In this document: piece after piece, positions 50,670-59,540 of the stretch
Position numbering within the stretch: the stretch's first letter is position 1
How the letters are laid out: each line of letters begins with the position of its first letter
Translations under genes and position numbers: made by a program
Source of the DNA: an uncultured Erythrobacter sp.
GTDB taxonomy: Bacteria > Pseudomonadota > Alphaproteobacteria > Sphingomonadales > Sphingomonadaceae
NCBI GenBank assembly: GCA_947501215.1
Contig: CANMUS010000002.1
Span: 620,001 to 684,000 of the forward strand
Direction of reading: 5' to 3'
Length of the DNA stretch: 64,000 nucleotides
Notes under the pieces: generated by a model
Told to the model about the DNA's origin: nothing
Seen by the model: only the letters and a program-made list of their open reading frames with translations
Databases searched by the model: none

Positions 50670-53071
50670 GGCTGCACCGTAACAGTCACGTCCTGAAGGT
50701 CCTGCGAGTTCGGGCCGACCATGAGCGTGAATTCGCCAGGCTCGATGACGCGCTCCATGTCGCGGTTCCACAGCATGAAAGCGCGCGGTTCGATCGTGAC
50801 ATCGACCTGCTGCGTTTCGCCGGGCTGTAGAGTCATGCGCTGGAAGCCGGCAAGTTCCTTGACCGGCCGTGTGACCGAGCTGATCTCGTCGCGCAGATAG
50901 ACCTGCACGACCTCGTCGCCAGCCATATCGCCGGTGTTCGTGACCGACACGCGCACGGTGACGGGTGTGCCAGCGGTAATCGTGGACGCAGACGCGACCG
51001 GTTCTCCGAACTCGAACGTCGTGTACGACAGACCGTAACCGAAGGGATAGAGCGGCGTCACCTCGTCGAAGAGGTAGCCGCGCCGCGCGCTCGGCTTGTA
51101 GTTATAGAAATTGGGCAGCTGGCCGACGTTGCGCGCCGTGGTGACCGGCATCTTGCCGCCCGGATTGACCTCGCCGAACAGTGCCTTTGCAATAGCCGTG
51201 CCTTGCTGCTCCCCGGCATACCACGTCTCGAGGATGGCATCGGCCTCTTCGGCCACGGTCGGATAGCTCGGCGGCCTTCCATTCACGAGGACGGCGACGA
51301 TCGGCTTTCCGAGAGCCTTGAGCGCTTCGAACAGCTCGTTCTGTTCCCCGACCAGGTCGAGGCTGGTGCGATCGCCGAGATGCTCGGGTGCCCAGCCTTC
51401 GCGGCTGGTTTTTTCGGTGTCGCCGATAAAAAGGAGAATTGTGTCGGCGTCGCGGGCAACTTCAACGGCTTCGGCGATACGACGGCGATTTTCGACCGGA
51501 TCGCCGAGTTCGACCTCGTCTTCCCACCAATCGTCGTCGCCCTTGGTAATTTCGACGCCAAGCGCATGAACAATGTTGGCGCGGTCTCCTGCAAGAGTCC
51601 GAATACCTTCGAGCGGGGTGACGCTTGCGCGCGGTTCGCCGTAATATCCGCCAAGGCGGGCGACGTCCGCATTGGGTCCGATCACGGCGATCGTTGGTTT
51701 GTTCGCCCCGCCAGTCGGCAGGTCAAGCGGAAGGACACCGTCGTTCTTGAGGAGAACCAGGGATTTCTCGGCAGCCTTTAGGGCGAGGGCGACACCCTCC
51801 GGACCGTTGGAGGTCTTGGCAAGCGCGAGATCCGGCCAGGGATTGTCGAAAATACCGGCGTTGAATTTCATCGTTAGGAAGCGGCGGGTTGCAGTGTCGA
51901 TCGCTTCCATCGAAACTCGCCCTTCACGAACGCTTTCGGCCAGATTTTCGAAGCCATCTCCTTCCGGCAGGTCGACATCTACGCCCGAGACCAAGGCGAG
52001 TTCGCCGGCAGCCTTGTAATCGGGGACGATCTGATGGAGCCGCGCCATGTCCTCGATTGCGTAATAGTCGGAAACGACCGCGCCCCTGTAACCCCATTCG
52101 CCACGCAGCACGTCATTGAGGAGCCAGGAATTGGAGTGTGAGGGAATGCCGTCGATCTCGTTATAGCTCGCCATGACGGCGTCGATGGCAGTGCGGGACA
52201 CAACCTGCTCGAACGGCGGGAAGAACATTTCGCGCAAGGTGCGTTCGCTGATTTGTGCCGGACCCACATTGGTGCCGCTCTCCGGCTGGCCGTGACCGGT
52301 CATGTGCTTGAGGGTGGCCATGACCTGGCCGTCGCGCAACTTGCGGTCGGTGCCGGGGCCGGTCAGCCCTTCTACCGAGGCAACACCCATCTCGCCGACA
52401 AGGTAGGGATCCTCGCCGAACGTCTCTTCGATCCGGCCCCAGCGCGAATCGCGCGCGACGTCGACAACCGGGGAGAGGACCAGATGGACGCCGCGCGCGC
52501 GGACCTCGCCAGCAATCAGGTCGTTGATCTCGCGGACGAGATCGGGATCCCAGGTGCTGGCCAGGCCAATGGATTGCGGAAAGGCCGTTGCGTCTTTCGC
52601 CGCGAAACCGTGAAGCGACTCCTCATGGAAAAGAACGGGAATGCCGAGACGGGTGTTCTCCATCGCCCAACGCTGTGCATCGATCACATACTGGATGCTG
52701 TCCTCGATGCTCCGGCGCGGCACTTCGCGCGGACTGGAGGGGCCGAGACGATCGGAAGGACGCGCGATCTGACCGATCCCGTCGGGATAGCGTGCGGCCG
52801 CCTTTACGGGATCGAACACATCGCCATCGCCCTGGATCTCGTTCTTACTGTTCCAGACGGTGATGAGCTGAGCGACTTTCTCGTCCAGAGTCATTCGCGA
52901 AAGCAGGTCTTCGACGCGCTGTTCGACCGGGAGCGATGCGTCCCAGTAAGGCGCGTCGGCCATCGCCCGCTCGACCGCGACGTCCTGTGCCGAGGCAGCA
53001 GGTATCGCAATTGGTGCCAGCGCCGTCAGGCAAAGACCGAGTGTAAGCGTCGTGCGCTTGAATTTCCGCAT
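50666..53071 (-). CDS. GH3 beta-xylosidase/beta-glucosidase-like enzyme, first of the pair
   Basis: An 801-residue periplasmic GH3 enzyme with a Sec signal (MRKFKRTTLTLGLCLTAL, cleavage near ASAQ). The catalytic Asp is in AVVSDYYAIEDM; KHMTGHGQPESGTN, typical of this GH3 group, is present, as is the fibronectin-like tail. ATG 53071 has GGGAGAGGGA upstream. It begins the minus-strand operon with the second GH3 and the xylanase and is divergent from the GH67 gene over 59 bases holding the operator palindrome at 53118-53131. Confidence 0.93.
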   Translation of the reverse strand: MRKFKRTTLTLGLCLTALAPIAIPAASAQDVAVERAMADAPYWDASLPVEQRVEDLLSRMTLDEKVAQLITVWNSKNEIQGDGDVFDPVKAAARYPDGIGQIARPSDRLGPSSPREVPRRSIEDSIQYVIDAQRWAMENTRLGIPVLFHEESLHGFAAKDATAFPQSIGLASTWDPDLVREINDLIAGEVRARGVHLVLSPVVDVARDSRWGRIEETFGEDPYLVGEMGVASVEGLTGPGTDRKLRDGQVMATLKHMTGHGQPESGTNVGPAQISERTLREMFFPPFEQVVSRTAIDAVMASYNEIDGIPSHSNSWLLNDVLRGEWGYRGAVVSDYYAIEDMARLHQIVPDYKAAGELALVSGVDVDLPEGDGFENLAESVREGRVSMEAIDTATRRFLTMKFNAGIFDNPWPDLALAKTSNGPEGVALALKAAEKSLVLLKNDGVLPLDLPTGGANKPTIAVIGPNADVARLGGYYGEPRASVTPLEGIRTLAGDRANIVHALGVEITKGDDDWWEDEVELGDPVENRRRIAEAVEVARDADTILLFIGDTEKTSREGWAPEHLGDRTSLDLVGEQNELFEALKALGKPIVAVLVNGRPPSYPTVAEEADAILETWYAGEQQGTAIAKALFGEVNPGGKMPVTTARNVGQLPNFYNYKPSARRGYLFDEVTPLYPFGYGLSYTTFEFGEPVASASTITAGTPVTVRVSVTNTGDMAGDEVVQVYLRDEISSVTRPVKELAGFQRMTLQPGETQQVDVTIEPRAFMLWNRDMERVIEPGEFTLMVGPNSQDLQDVTVTVQP

Positions 53072-53117
53072 TAATCGTCCCTCTCCCCTGCGCGGGACTT
53101 GACCGCCCGCGACTTTG

Positions 53118-53131
53118 TGGTAGCGCTACCA
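53118..53131. promoter_or_regulatory. LacI-type operator candidate at the GH3/GH67 divergent promoter
   Basis: TGGTAGCGCTACCA, a perfect 14-base palindrome. Its last base is the first base of the GH67 start codon at 53131, so bound repressor would cover that start. It also lies 47 bases before the divergent GH3 start. Confidence 0.82.
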
Positions 53132-55242
53132 TGATGAGGGGAAAGAGGCTTGTCAACAGACTTGCGACGCTGATCGCGATGATACTCGGGTGCCTGCTGG
53201 CGGACGCATCAGCCAAGGCCGAGGACGGGTACGATTTGTGGCTGCGATATGCACCGCTGGAAGGCGAGGCGCTCGACCGTATCGCCGGCCTGCATGGGCC
53301 TGGCGCGGTGATAAGCTCCGACGGTCCGGCGGAAGCGAGCGCGACGATGGAAGCCGCTCGCCGCGAACTGGGTGTCGGCCTGGCGCGGCTCTCCCGCAAT
53401 TCGACATCCCGGTTGCGAAGCGGCGCCAAAGGATACGTGAAGCTCGACTGTCCCGAAAGTCGCGGTGACGGCGATGTTGGATATTCCGTTCGCGCGGACG
53501 GCGCGGACATCCGCATTCGCGGAAGCAGCGACCTGGCGTGTCTTTATGGTGTTTTCGCGTTGCTACGTGAACTGTCGCTCGAGGTGGACCCGGTCCGCAT
53601 CGACATTGCCTCGGAACCGGCCATGCCGCTGCGCATGCTCAATCACTGGGACAATCCGGATGGGCATGTCGAACGCGGCTATGCCGGCCGCTCGATTTTC
53701 GACTGGTGGCATCTGCCCGAGCGGCTCGACCAGCGAATGATCGATTATGCTCGTGCCAATGCCTCGCTCGGTATCAATGGCGTGGTGGTCAACAACGTCA
53801 ATGCCCGCGCCTTCATGCTCGAACCGCGGTACATCGCCAAATACAAGCGGTTGGCCGATGCGTGGCGACCTTACGGCATTCGCCTCTACGTGTCCGTCCG
53901 GTTCAGCGCGCCGAAGGATATCGGCGGGCTTGATAGTGCCGATCCGCTCGACCCGGAGGTCCGGGCATGGTGGCAGGCGAAGGCCGACGAGTTTTACGCC
54001 GCCGTTCCCGATTTCGGCGGCTTCCTCGTCAAGGCGAACAGCGAAGGGCAACCCGGCCCGCAGGACTATGGGCGTAGCCATTCCGATGGTGCCAATATGC
54101 TCGCCGAAGCCATTGGCAATCGGGGCACGGTGATCTGGCGCGCCTTCGTTTACTCCGCTGAAGACGAAACCGACCGGGCCAAGCAGGCGTATGGCGAATT
54201 CGTACCGCTTGACGGGCAATTTGCCGACAATGTGATCGTCCAGGTGAAGAACGGCCCGATCGACTTCCAACCGCGCGAGCCGTTTCATCCGATGTTCGGC
54301 GCGATGCCGAATACAAAGCTGATGTTCGAAGCGCAAATCACGAAGGAATATCTCGGCTTCGCGAGCCATTCGGCCTTCCTCGCGCCCATGTGGGAGGAAG
54401 TGCTGGACCATGGAACCGGTCGCGGCGGAACCGTTGCGGAAATGGTCCTTCCTGCGGGAATGGCAGGCGTGGCGAACACCGGTTCGGATCGCAACTGGAG
54501 CGGATCGCATTTCGACCAGGCCAATTGGTACGCCTTCGGCCGCCTCGCTTGGGACCCCGAACTGCCGAGCGAACAGATCGCACGTGAATGGACCGTCCAG
54601 ACCTTCACGCGCGAGCCAGAGGCCATCGAAAAGATCGTTCGAATGATGATGCGGAGTCGCGAAGCCGTGGTCGGCTACATGACCCCGCTCGGCTTGGCGC
54701 ATCTCATGGATACGGGCCACCACTACGGCCCGGCACCATGGGTCTGCGACTTGCCGCGCCCGGAATGGAACCCGTGCTATTATCATCGCGCCGATGCGGA
54801 GGGCATCGGTTTCGACCGAACTGCAAGCGGGTCGGATGCGCTGTCGCAATATGCAGACAGGATCGCCAACCGTTGGGACGATCCGGACACGATCGATCCG
54901 CGGTTCCTGCTGTGGTTTCACCACGTTCCCTGGACTGCAGAGCGGCCATCCGGCTTGTCGCTGTGGGAAGAGCTGTTGAATGAATACGATCGAGGCGTTT
55001 CCGAAGTCGACGCCATGGCGCGCGAGTGGACTGATCTTTTCGATGCCATCGACCCGCAGCGCCACCGCGCAGTGACGGAAAGTCTGGCGATCCAGCAACG
55101 CGAGGCGCGCTGGTGGCGCGATGCCTCGATTGCTTACTGGCAGTCGCTCAATGGCTTGCCGCTACCGGAGAACGTAAGACCGCCGGCAGAGTCGCTGGAC
55201 GCCTACATCGGCCGAACCTTCCCGGAGGCTCCGGGCCAATGA
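53131..55242 (+). CDS. aguA: GH67 alpha-glucuronidase
   Basis: A 703-residue enzyme that removes 4-O-methyl-glucuronic acid from xylo-oligosaccharides. Conserved GH67 stretches include RMLNHWDNPDGHVERGYAG and FLVKANSEGQPGP with the catalytic-region Glu305, then GTVIWRAFVY and DFQPREPFHP. A hydrophobic N-terminus (RLATLIAMILGCLLADASAKA) indicates export. Two ATGs (53131, 53134) begin the frame and no ribosome site precedes them, while the operator overlaps the first; the transcript may be leaderless. It heads the plus-strand operon with the regulator and xylonate dehydratase genes. Confidence 0.94.
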   Translation: MMRGKRLVNRLATLIAMILGCLLADASAKAEDGYDLWLRYAPLEGEALDRIAGLHGPGAVISSDGPAEASATMEAARRELGVGLARLSRNSTSRLRSGAKGYVKLDCPESRGDGDVGYSVRADGADIRIRGSSDLACLYGVFALLRELSLEVDPVRIDIASEPAMPLRMLNHWDNPDGHVERGYAGRSIFDWWHLPERLDQRMIDYARANASLGINGVVVNNVNARAFMLEPRYIAKYKRLADAWRPYGIRLYVSVRFSAPKDIGGLDSADPLDPEVRAWWQAKADEFYAAVPDFGGFLVKANSEGQPGPQDYGRSHSDGANMLAEAIGNRGTVIWRAFVYSAEDETDRAKQAYGEFVPLDGQFADNVIVQVKNGPIDFQPREPFHPMFGAMPNTKLMFEAQITKEYLGFASHSAFLAPMWEEVLDHGTGRGGTVAEMVLPAGMAGVANTGSDRNWSGSHFDQANWYAFGRLAWDPELPSEQIAREWTVQTFTREPEAIEKIVRMMMRSREAVVGYMTPLGLAHLMDTGHHYGPAPWVCDLPRPEWNPCYYHRADAEGIGFDRTASGSDALSQYADRIANRWDDPDTIDPRFLLWFHHVPWTAERPSGLSLWEELLNEYDRGVSEVDAMAREWTDLFDAIDPQRHRAVTESLAIQQREARWWRDASIAYWQSLNGLPLPENVRPPAESLDAYIGRTFPEAPGQ

Positions 55243-55273
55243 TCGTACTTGCCGATCTTCCTGGCATGGGCCT

Positions 55274-56401
55274 ATGTCGATGCGCATGAGTGAAGCAGGA
55301 GGGACGGCCAAGATCGGCCGCAAACGAAGCGCCAGGCGCAACTCTAACAGTGCGCCGACGATTGCCGATGTGGCGCGGGCTGCACAGTGTTCGCCGATGA
55401 CCGTAAGCCGCGTCATCAATGGCGAACAGAACGTGCGCGACAATACGCGCGAGCAAGTGCTCGCTGCGATCGAAAAGTTGAAGTATGTGCCCAACCGTGC
55501 AGCCCGCTCGCTGGCGGGCGGAGCGCAACTGCGGATCGCCTTGCTCTTCGACAATCCATCGGCATCCTATCTCAGCGAATTCCTGATGGGGGCGCTCGAG
55601 GAAGCCAGCCGGCGCGATATCTATCTTGTCGTGCAGAGCACCGAGACGCAGCCCGATTACGGCGAGCTCATCCGCCGTTTGATCGACGGCGGTATTGGCG
55701 GTTTCATCCTTCCGCCACCTTTGTGCGACGACCAGTCGGTGCTCGATGAGATCGAGGACGCGGGCGCAATCGCAGTGGCGGTTGGTCCGGGCCGGGCCAG
55801 CGGTTCGCACGGGGCCGTATTGATTGACGAATTCCAGGCCGCCTTCGACATGACTGGCCACATCATCGGCCTTGGGCACGAACGCATCGGCTTTATCGTC
55901 GGCAATCCCGAACAGGTCGCCAGCGAGCGACGCCTTCAAGGCTATCGCGAAGCGATGGAGAATGCAGGTCTCGCAATCGACGAAGCCCTCATCGCGCAGG
56001 GACAATTCACATATCGCTCCGGCATGGTCGCCGCCGAACGCTTGCTCAACGCGAAAAGTCCGCCGACTGCAATTTTCGCGTCCAATGACGATATGGCGGC
56101 CGCCACAGTGGCGATGGCGCATCGACGGCACCTCGACGTGCCAAACGATATAACGGTTTGCGGTTTCGACGATACCGAACTTGCTAGCTCGATCTGGCCG
56201 GAACTCACTACGATCCGCCAGCCTATTCGCGAAATGACTGCCCAGGCGGTTTCCATGATTGCCAAGGCCTACAAAAAGGCCGGCCGGGGGAAGGAGAGTG
56301 CGGGTGAGCAGCTCACCCTTCCCTATAAGCTAGTCAGGCGCAATTCGGATGCGGGCCCGAGCCTCGCATCCTCTTTCAACAAACCGGAAAGCCGAGAGTG
56401 A
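55274..56401 (+). CDS. LacI-family transcriptional repressor of the xylan/xylose locus
   Basis: A 375-residue regulator with an N-terminal LacI helix-turn-helix (TIADVARAAQCSPMTVSRVING, about residues 29-50), hinge VPNRAARSLAGG, and a sugar-binding periplasmic-protein-like domain. It lies between the GH67 and xylonate dehydratase genes; its stop overlaps the next start (GTGA). The three palindromes TGGTAGCGCTACCA or nearly so in this locus have LacI-operator symmetry, and this is the only LacI-type gene seen, so it is the likely binder. Role parallels the Caulobacter xylose repressor, by analogy. Confidence 0.9.
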   Translation: MSMRMSEAGGTAKIGRKRSARRNSNSAPTIADVARAAQCSPMTVSRVINGEQNVRDNTREQVLAAIEKLKYVPNRAARSLAGGAQLRIALLFDNPSASYLSEFLMGALEEASRRDIYLVVQSTETQPDYGELIRRLIDGGIGGFILPPPLCDDQSVLDEIEDAGAIAVAVGPGRASGSHGAVLIDEFQAAFDMTGHIIGLGHERIGFIVGNPEQVASERRLQGYREAMENAGLAIDEALIAQGQFTYRSGMVAAERLLNAKSPPTAIFASNDDMAAATVAMAHRRHLDVPNDITVCGFDDTELASSIWPELTTIRQPIREMTAQAVSMIAKAYKKAGRGKESAGEQLTLPYKLVRRNSDAGPSLASSFNKPESRE

Positions 56402-58182
56402 CCGAGAAGAACGGCCAGCGCAGACTGCGCTCGCGCGACTGGTTCGATAACCACGAACGCATGGACATGACCGCTCTCTATCTCGAGCGGTTCATGAACT
56501 ATGGCGTCACACCCGAGGAGTTGCGCAGCGGCAAGCCGATCATCGGCATCGCCCAGTCGGGCAGTGATTTGTCTCCCTGCAACCGGATCCATATCGACCT
56601 TGCCAAGCGTACGCGCGATGGCATCCGCGATGCAGGCGGGATACCGATCGAGTTCCCTGTCCATCCCATTTTCGAAAATTGTCGCCGCCCCACTGCGGCG
56701 ATCGACCGCAACTTGCTCTATCTCGGGCTGGTCGAGTTGCTGAACGGCTATCCCATCGACGGTGTCGTACTGACCACGGGCTGCGACAAGACCACCCCAA
56801 GTCAGATTATGGCGGCGAGCACGGTCGACATTCCTGCAATCGTCCTTTCGGGAGGCCCGATGCTCGACGGCTGGCACGAGGGTGAGCTGGTTGGCTCGGG
56901 CACGGTAATCTGGCGCAGCCGTCGCAAACTCGCGGCAGGCGAGATCGACGAAGAGCAATTCCTCGACCGTGCAACCTCCAGCGCACCAAGCGCCGGGCAT
57001 TGCAATTCCATGGGAACGGCGAGCACCATGAATGCGGTGGCCGAAGCTTTGGGAATGTCCCTAACCGGCTGCGCCGCAATCCCGGCGCCCTATCGCGAAC
57101 GGGGTCAGATGGCCTATCGCACGGGCCGTCGGATCGTCGAGATGGTGCATGAAGATCTCAAGCCTTCCGACATCCTCACACGCGAAGCGTTCGAAAACGC
57201 CATCGCGGTGACCAGCGTGATCGGCGGTTCTTCCAATGCCCAGCCACATATCGTCGCCATGGGCCGGCATGCCGGCGTGGAGCTTGAACGGGAAATCTGG
57301 CAGGAGCACGGTTACGACCTGCCACTCCTCGTCAACATGCAACCGGCCGGGGCCTATCTCGGCGAGCGTTTTCACCGCGCCGGCGGCGTGCCCGCAGCGA
57401 TGTGGGAACTGCTCGAGGCGGGGGTTCTGCATGGCGATACTGCGACCTGTACCGGCGCGAAAATGGCCGAGAATCTTGTGGGTCGGGAAAGCAAGGATCG
57501 TGAGATGATTCGGCCCTTCGCCGACCCGCTGATGGAGCGCGCTGGCTTCATGGTGCTCACCGGCAATCTGTTCGATTTCGGCATTCTAAAGACTTCGGTC
57601 ATCTCGGACGAATTCCGCGAACGCTATCTGTCCCGGCCAGGGTGCGAAAATATTTTCGAGACACGGGCGATCGTGTTCGATGGATCGGACGATTATCATC
57701 ACCGCATCGACGATCCTTCGCTGGAGATCGACGAAGATTGCATCCTCGTCATCCGCGGTTCGGGCGTGATCGGCTGGCCGGGCAGCGCAGAGGTGGTCAA
57801 CATGCAGCCGCCGGAGCGGATGATCCGCGAAGGTAAACAATGGCTCCCGACGCTGGGCGACGGGCGTCAATCGGGGACGAGCGATAGCCCGTCGATCCTG
57901 AACGTCTCTCCCGAAAGCGCGGTGGGTGGCGGACTTGCATGGCTGCGGACGGGCGACACAATTCGCGTCGATCTCAACGAGCGGAGCTGTAACGCCTTGG
58001 TCGAGGAAGACGAAATCGCCCGTCGGCTCGCCAACGAACCCGCACCGGAAGTTCCCGAAAGCAATACGCCATGGGAAGAACTTTTCCGCGAAAAGACCGG
58101 TCAGCTGGGCGAGGGCGGTGTCATGGATTTTGCCGTCAAATATCGCGGCACGTCGCGCAAACTACCGCGCCACAATCACTAG
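56398..58182 (+). CDS. xylD: D-xylonate dehydratase (IlvD/Edd family)
   Basis: A 594-residue Fe-S dehydratase, converting xylonate to 2-keto-3-deoxyxylonate in the Weimberg pathway. The three cluster ligand motifs are present: SPCNRIH, TGCDKTTPS and SAGHCNSMGT. Length and RDWFDNHERMDMTALYLER at the N-terminus fit the sugar-acid dehydratase branch (xylonate/arabonate) rather than dihydroxyacid dehydratase. The GTG start overlaps the stop of the regulator gene. The substrate is inferred from neighbouring xylose genes. The stop overlaps that of the convergent GH5 gene by four bases. Confidence 0.9.
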   Translation: MTEKNGQRRLRSRDWFDNHERMDMTALYLERFMNYGVTPEELRSGKPIIGIAQSGSDLSPCNRIHIDLAKRTRDGIRDAGGIPIEFPVHPIFENCRRPTAAIDRNLLYLGLVELLNGYPIDGVVLTTGCDKTTPSQIMAASTVDIPAIVLSGGPMLDGWHEGELVGSGTVIWRSRRKLAAGEIDEEQFLDRATSSAPSAGHCNSMGTASTMNAVAEALGMSLTGCAAIPAPYRERGQMAYRTGRRIVEMVHEDLKPSDILTREAFENAIAVTSVIGGSSNAQPHIVAMGRHAGVELEREIWQEHGYDLPLLVNMQPAGAYLGERFHRAGGVPAAMWELLEAGVLHGDTATCTGAKMAENLVGRESKDREMIRPFADPLMERAGFMVLTGNLFDFGILKTSVISDEFRERYLSRPGCENIFETRAIVFDGSDDYHHRIDDPSLEIDEDCILVIRGSGVIGWPGSAEVVNMQPPERMIREGKQWLPTLGDGRQSGTSDSPSILNVSPESAVGGGLAWLRTGDTIRVDLNERSCNALVEEDEIARRLANEPAPEVPESNTPWEELFREKTGQLGEGGVMDFAVKYRGTSRKLPRHNH

Positions 58183-59540
58183 CGGCTACCAAATGAGGAC
58201 GGGCAGGGCGTCTCCAACCCGAGGCATTTGCGATCGGCATGCGCCTTGACCAGCGCGATCATCGAAATGTCGCTGTCGAAATTCCCATACCAGCCCTGTG
58301 GCTCATGCGGGGGATCGCCCATGTAAGCGAGGTCGCCTTCCTGAAAGCGGAAGTCTGCGTGGCGCGCGCGGGCCTCGCCGTTCCAGGCCCAGAAGTTGCT
58401 GCCTTGCAAAGGGCCACCATTGCGCCAACTTTTCTCGACCGCGTCGTAGATCGTCCGGTAATAGCGCTCGCGATATTCGGTGGTCGTATCGGGTGAATAG
58501 GCTTCGTCGTCGCGCGGGAACCCGAACTCCTCGATTAGCAGCGGCTTGGCCATGTCTTTTGCAAGCCGGGTGTGGACAGCCAGGTAATCCTCGACCTTGG
58601 CTTTGCCCGCTGGCCAAGTGCCGGGCAGATCGTCGCCTGCGACCCATCCCCAGTTGAGCGGCCAGATGTGAGCGGTGACGTAATCGACGGTCTCATGTGC
58701 CGCGACGACGAGTTCCTCGCTGCCGAAAGTGGCTTGCGTGCCCTCTTGACCAAGCGAGACCAGGTGATTGCCGTCGATCGAGCGGATAAGTTCCGCAGTC
58801 GAGGCGATCCAGTCGAGATAGGCCGAGCGGAATTGCGCGATGGCGTCGGCTCCACCGCCCGGGCGCGGTTCGTTCGCATGCTGCCAACTCATGATCGCGG
58901 GGTCCCGCGCATAGCGCTGGCCGGTAATGGAATTGGTCCGCCCGACGATTGCTGCGACATGCGCCCGGTAGCTCTCTATGGCTGCTTCGTTGGCATAGAA
59001 ACCCGCTGTCGCATCGGCGAAGGCCGGCCACGGATGGTCCGGATCGCCCATGTCGATGTATTGACCTGTCGCGCGGTAGAGCAGGGTCTGCAAACCGCCG
59101 GACCACTCCCAGAAATTGGACAGGACCAGCACAGCCGTCATGCCCCGCTTGCCGATCTCCGCCATCGCGAAATCGAGACCTTCCATCAGCGCAGGATTCG
59201 TGCGCCCGTCGGCGCGGGTGAAGCCCGGCTTGATCGAATTGTTGAGTGGGCCTTCTTCCGCTGCCGCCATGATCCGCAGGTTATTGAGGCCCATGGCCTG
59301 CAGCCGATCCAGTTCGCGCATTAGCCGCGCCCGGTCGCCGTATTCGGCGTCGGTCCCAAGCCAGGCGGCGTACCACATATTGGCGCCGACGATGCGATAG
59401 GGATTGCCGTCGCGGAGGAATTGCGTCGCGCTTCGGCGGACGAAGCCAGGCGCTTTCGGATAGGAACTAGTTGCGCATCCACCCGCCAGGAATGCCATGG
59501 CGTAGGAGGCGCCCGCCAGCATTGTCCGGCGGTCCATCAT
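58179..59540 (-). CDS. GH5-type endo-beta-mannanase-like lipoprotein
   Basis: A 453-residue exported glycoside hydrolase. The N-terminus is a lipoprotein signal (MLAGASYAMAFLAGGC). The clan GH-A catalytic residues are seen: the acid/base in WQHANEPRPG and the nucleophile in LLIEEFGFPRD. Overall layout, with GANMWYAAWLG at the start of the barrel, resembles the mannanase-type subfamily of GH5. That suggests mannan or glucomannan as a second target; activity on other beta-glycans is possible. It ends the minus-strand operon of xylX-xylB-xylC-esterase-GH5. Confidence 0.85.
   Translation of the reverse strand: MMDRRTMLAGASYAMAFLAGGCATSSYPKAPGFVRRSATQFLRDGNPYRIVGANMWYAAWLGTDAEYGDRARLMRELDRLQAMGLNNLRIMAAAEEGPLNNSIKPGFTRADGRTNPALMEGLDFAMAEIGKRGMTAVLVLSNFWEWSGGLQTLLYRATGQYIDMGDPDHPWPAFADATAGFYANEAAIESYRAHVAAIVGRTNSITGQRYARDPAIMSWQHANEPRPGGGADAIAQFRSAYLDWIASTAELIRSIDGNHLVSLGQEGTQATFGSEELVVAAHETVDYVTAHIWPLNWGWVAGDDLPGTWPAGKAKVEDYLAVHTRLAKDMAKPLLIEEFGFPRDDEAYSPDTTTEYRERYYRTIYDAVEKSWRNGGPLQGSNFWAWNGEARARHADFRFQEGDLAYMGDPPHEPQGWYGNFDSDISMIALVKAHADRKCLGLETPCPSSFGSR

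Noticed and set aside
53563-55098. Minus-strand frame of about 510 codons antisense to the GH67 gene
   Set aside because: Composition is that of a shadow frame and the plus-strand GH67 motifs are unambiguous.
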